A stretch of DNA of 6,627 nt, taken from an uncultured Bryobacterales bacterium. Its GTDB lineage: Bacteria > Acidobacteriota > Terriglobia > Bryobacterales > UBA6623. Shown piece by piece: positions 6,365 to 6,627 of the stretch. The stretch is from the NCBI GenBank assembly GCA_946887065.1, contig CAMPKL010000208.1, forward strand, positions 1 to 6,627, written 5' to 3'. Positions within the stretch are counted from its first letter, which is position 1; every line of letters starts with the position of its first letter. The translations under genes and the position numbers were made by a program. Below the pieces are notes generated by a model that did no database searches, was not told where the DNA came from, and was given only the letters and a program-made list of their open reading frames with translations.

Positions 6365-6508
6365 TCTGACAGTCTACATGGAGTGAACGGCTGCGGCGCG
6401 ACCTTTGTAGCGCTCCGGGGACCAGTCGATCGCGTGGGAATCCAAAGGCCGGATGAGTCCCGCTAAATTTTCATCGCCGCAAGCAGCTCAAGAAGCGCCT
6501 GAAAGCCT

Positions 6509-6514
6509 TACAAT
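6509..6514 (+). promoter_or_regulatory. Candidate -10 box for the lipoprotein gene
   Basis: TACAAT matches the -10 consensus at 5 of 6 positions and would start transcription about 35 bases before the GTG at 6556. No recognisable -35 lies at the right distance. The rest of the divergent gap (6347-6555) shows no gene and no convincing minus-strand promoter. The 9-mer GTCGATCGC occurs in it twice, at 6425-6433 and 6532-6540. Confidence 0.25.
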
Positions 6515-6555
6515 TCCCCTGTCGCAACTGCGTCGATCGCTGAAGGAGTGCGTGC

Positions 6556-6627
6556 GTGTCCATTAAGCTCTGGAATTCTCTGACGGCGTTGACCCTCATT
6601 CTTTCCGCACTCGGTTGCGGCGGCGGT
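6556..6627 (+). CDS. Probable lipoprotein, N-terminus only (runs off the right edge)
   Basis: Twenty-four codons are visible, from a GTG start to the window end. The peptide starts (M)SIKLWNSLTALTLILSALG and then C-G-G-G: a lysine near the N-terminus, a hydrophobic core, and a lipobox-like ALGC with the cysteine at residue 21. This is the pattern of a signal-peptidase-II lipoprotein signal, so the mature protein would be lipid-anchored in a membrane. The glycine run after the cysteine is a common flexible linker. GTG is chosen because AAGGAG (6543-6548) lies seven bases upstream. The role cannot be told from this fragment. It is divergent from the transporter gene. Confidence 0.72.
   Translation, partial: MSIKLWNSLTALTLILSALGCGGG

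Noticed and set aside
6416..6461. GGGAC/GTCCC pairing (6418-6422 with 6457-6461) in the divergent gap as a small RNA
   Set aside because: It is only five base pairs around a 34-base loop without convincing inner pairing, which is expected by chance.

Overview
This 6.6 kb window carries three complete genes, all on the minus strand: an adenosylcobalamin-dependent (class II) ribonucleotide reductase (nrdJ, 327-3119), a class III aminotransferase of the acetylornithine type (argD, 3533-4789) and a divergent Nramp/SLC11-type membrane transporter (5051-6346). A probable lipoprotein gene begins on the plus strand at 6556 and runs off the right edge. A possible membrane-protein start on the minus strand (84 to 1) runs off the left edge. 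No phage, transposase, CRISPR, tRNA or rRNA features were seen.

The window looks like ordinary chromosome of a free-living bacterium with moderately high GC. A planctomycete (Pirellula-like lineage) is my best guess. The basis is the B12-dependent reductase as a housekeeping enzyme, the GAGD-type Nramp relative, the long gaps between same-strand genes, and a GC-rich palindromic intergenic repeat of a kind I associate with such genomes. This is inference, since no marker gene is present.

The three genes do not look like one operon. They are separated by 413 and 261 bp, and each has its own Shine-Dalgarno sequence. Their roles are DNA precursor synthesis, arginine biosynthesis and metal or cation transport, with no shared pathway apparent. 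The nrdJ unit ends at a textbook intrinsic terminator (114-143). The Nramp-like gene and the lipoprotein gene are divergent and share a 209 bp control region.

The interesting material lies between the genes and in one binding site. (1) The nrdJ leader can fold into two stem-loops, and one of them pairs fully only as RNA from the nrdJ-sense strand. (2) The transporter lacks both classical Nramp metal-site motifs. (3) The argD leader contains a palindromic repeat, a short arginine-rich reading frame and a weak terminator-like hairpin just before the ribosome binding site. (4) The hairpin after argD has its T-tract on the opposite strand. I did not find a convincing new multi-gene system.
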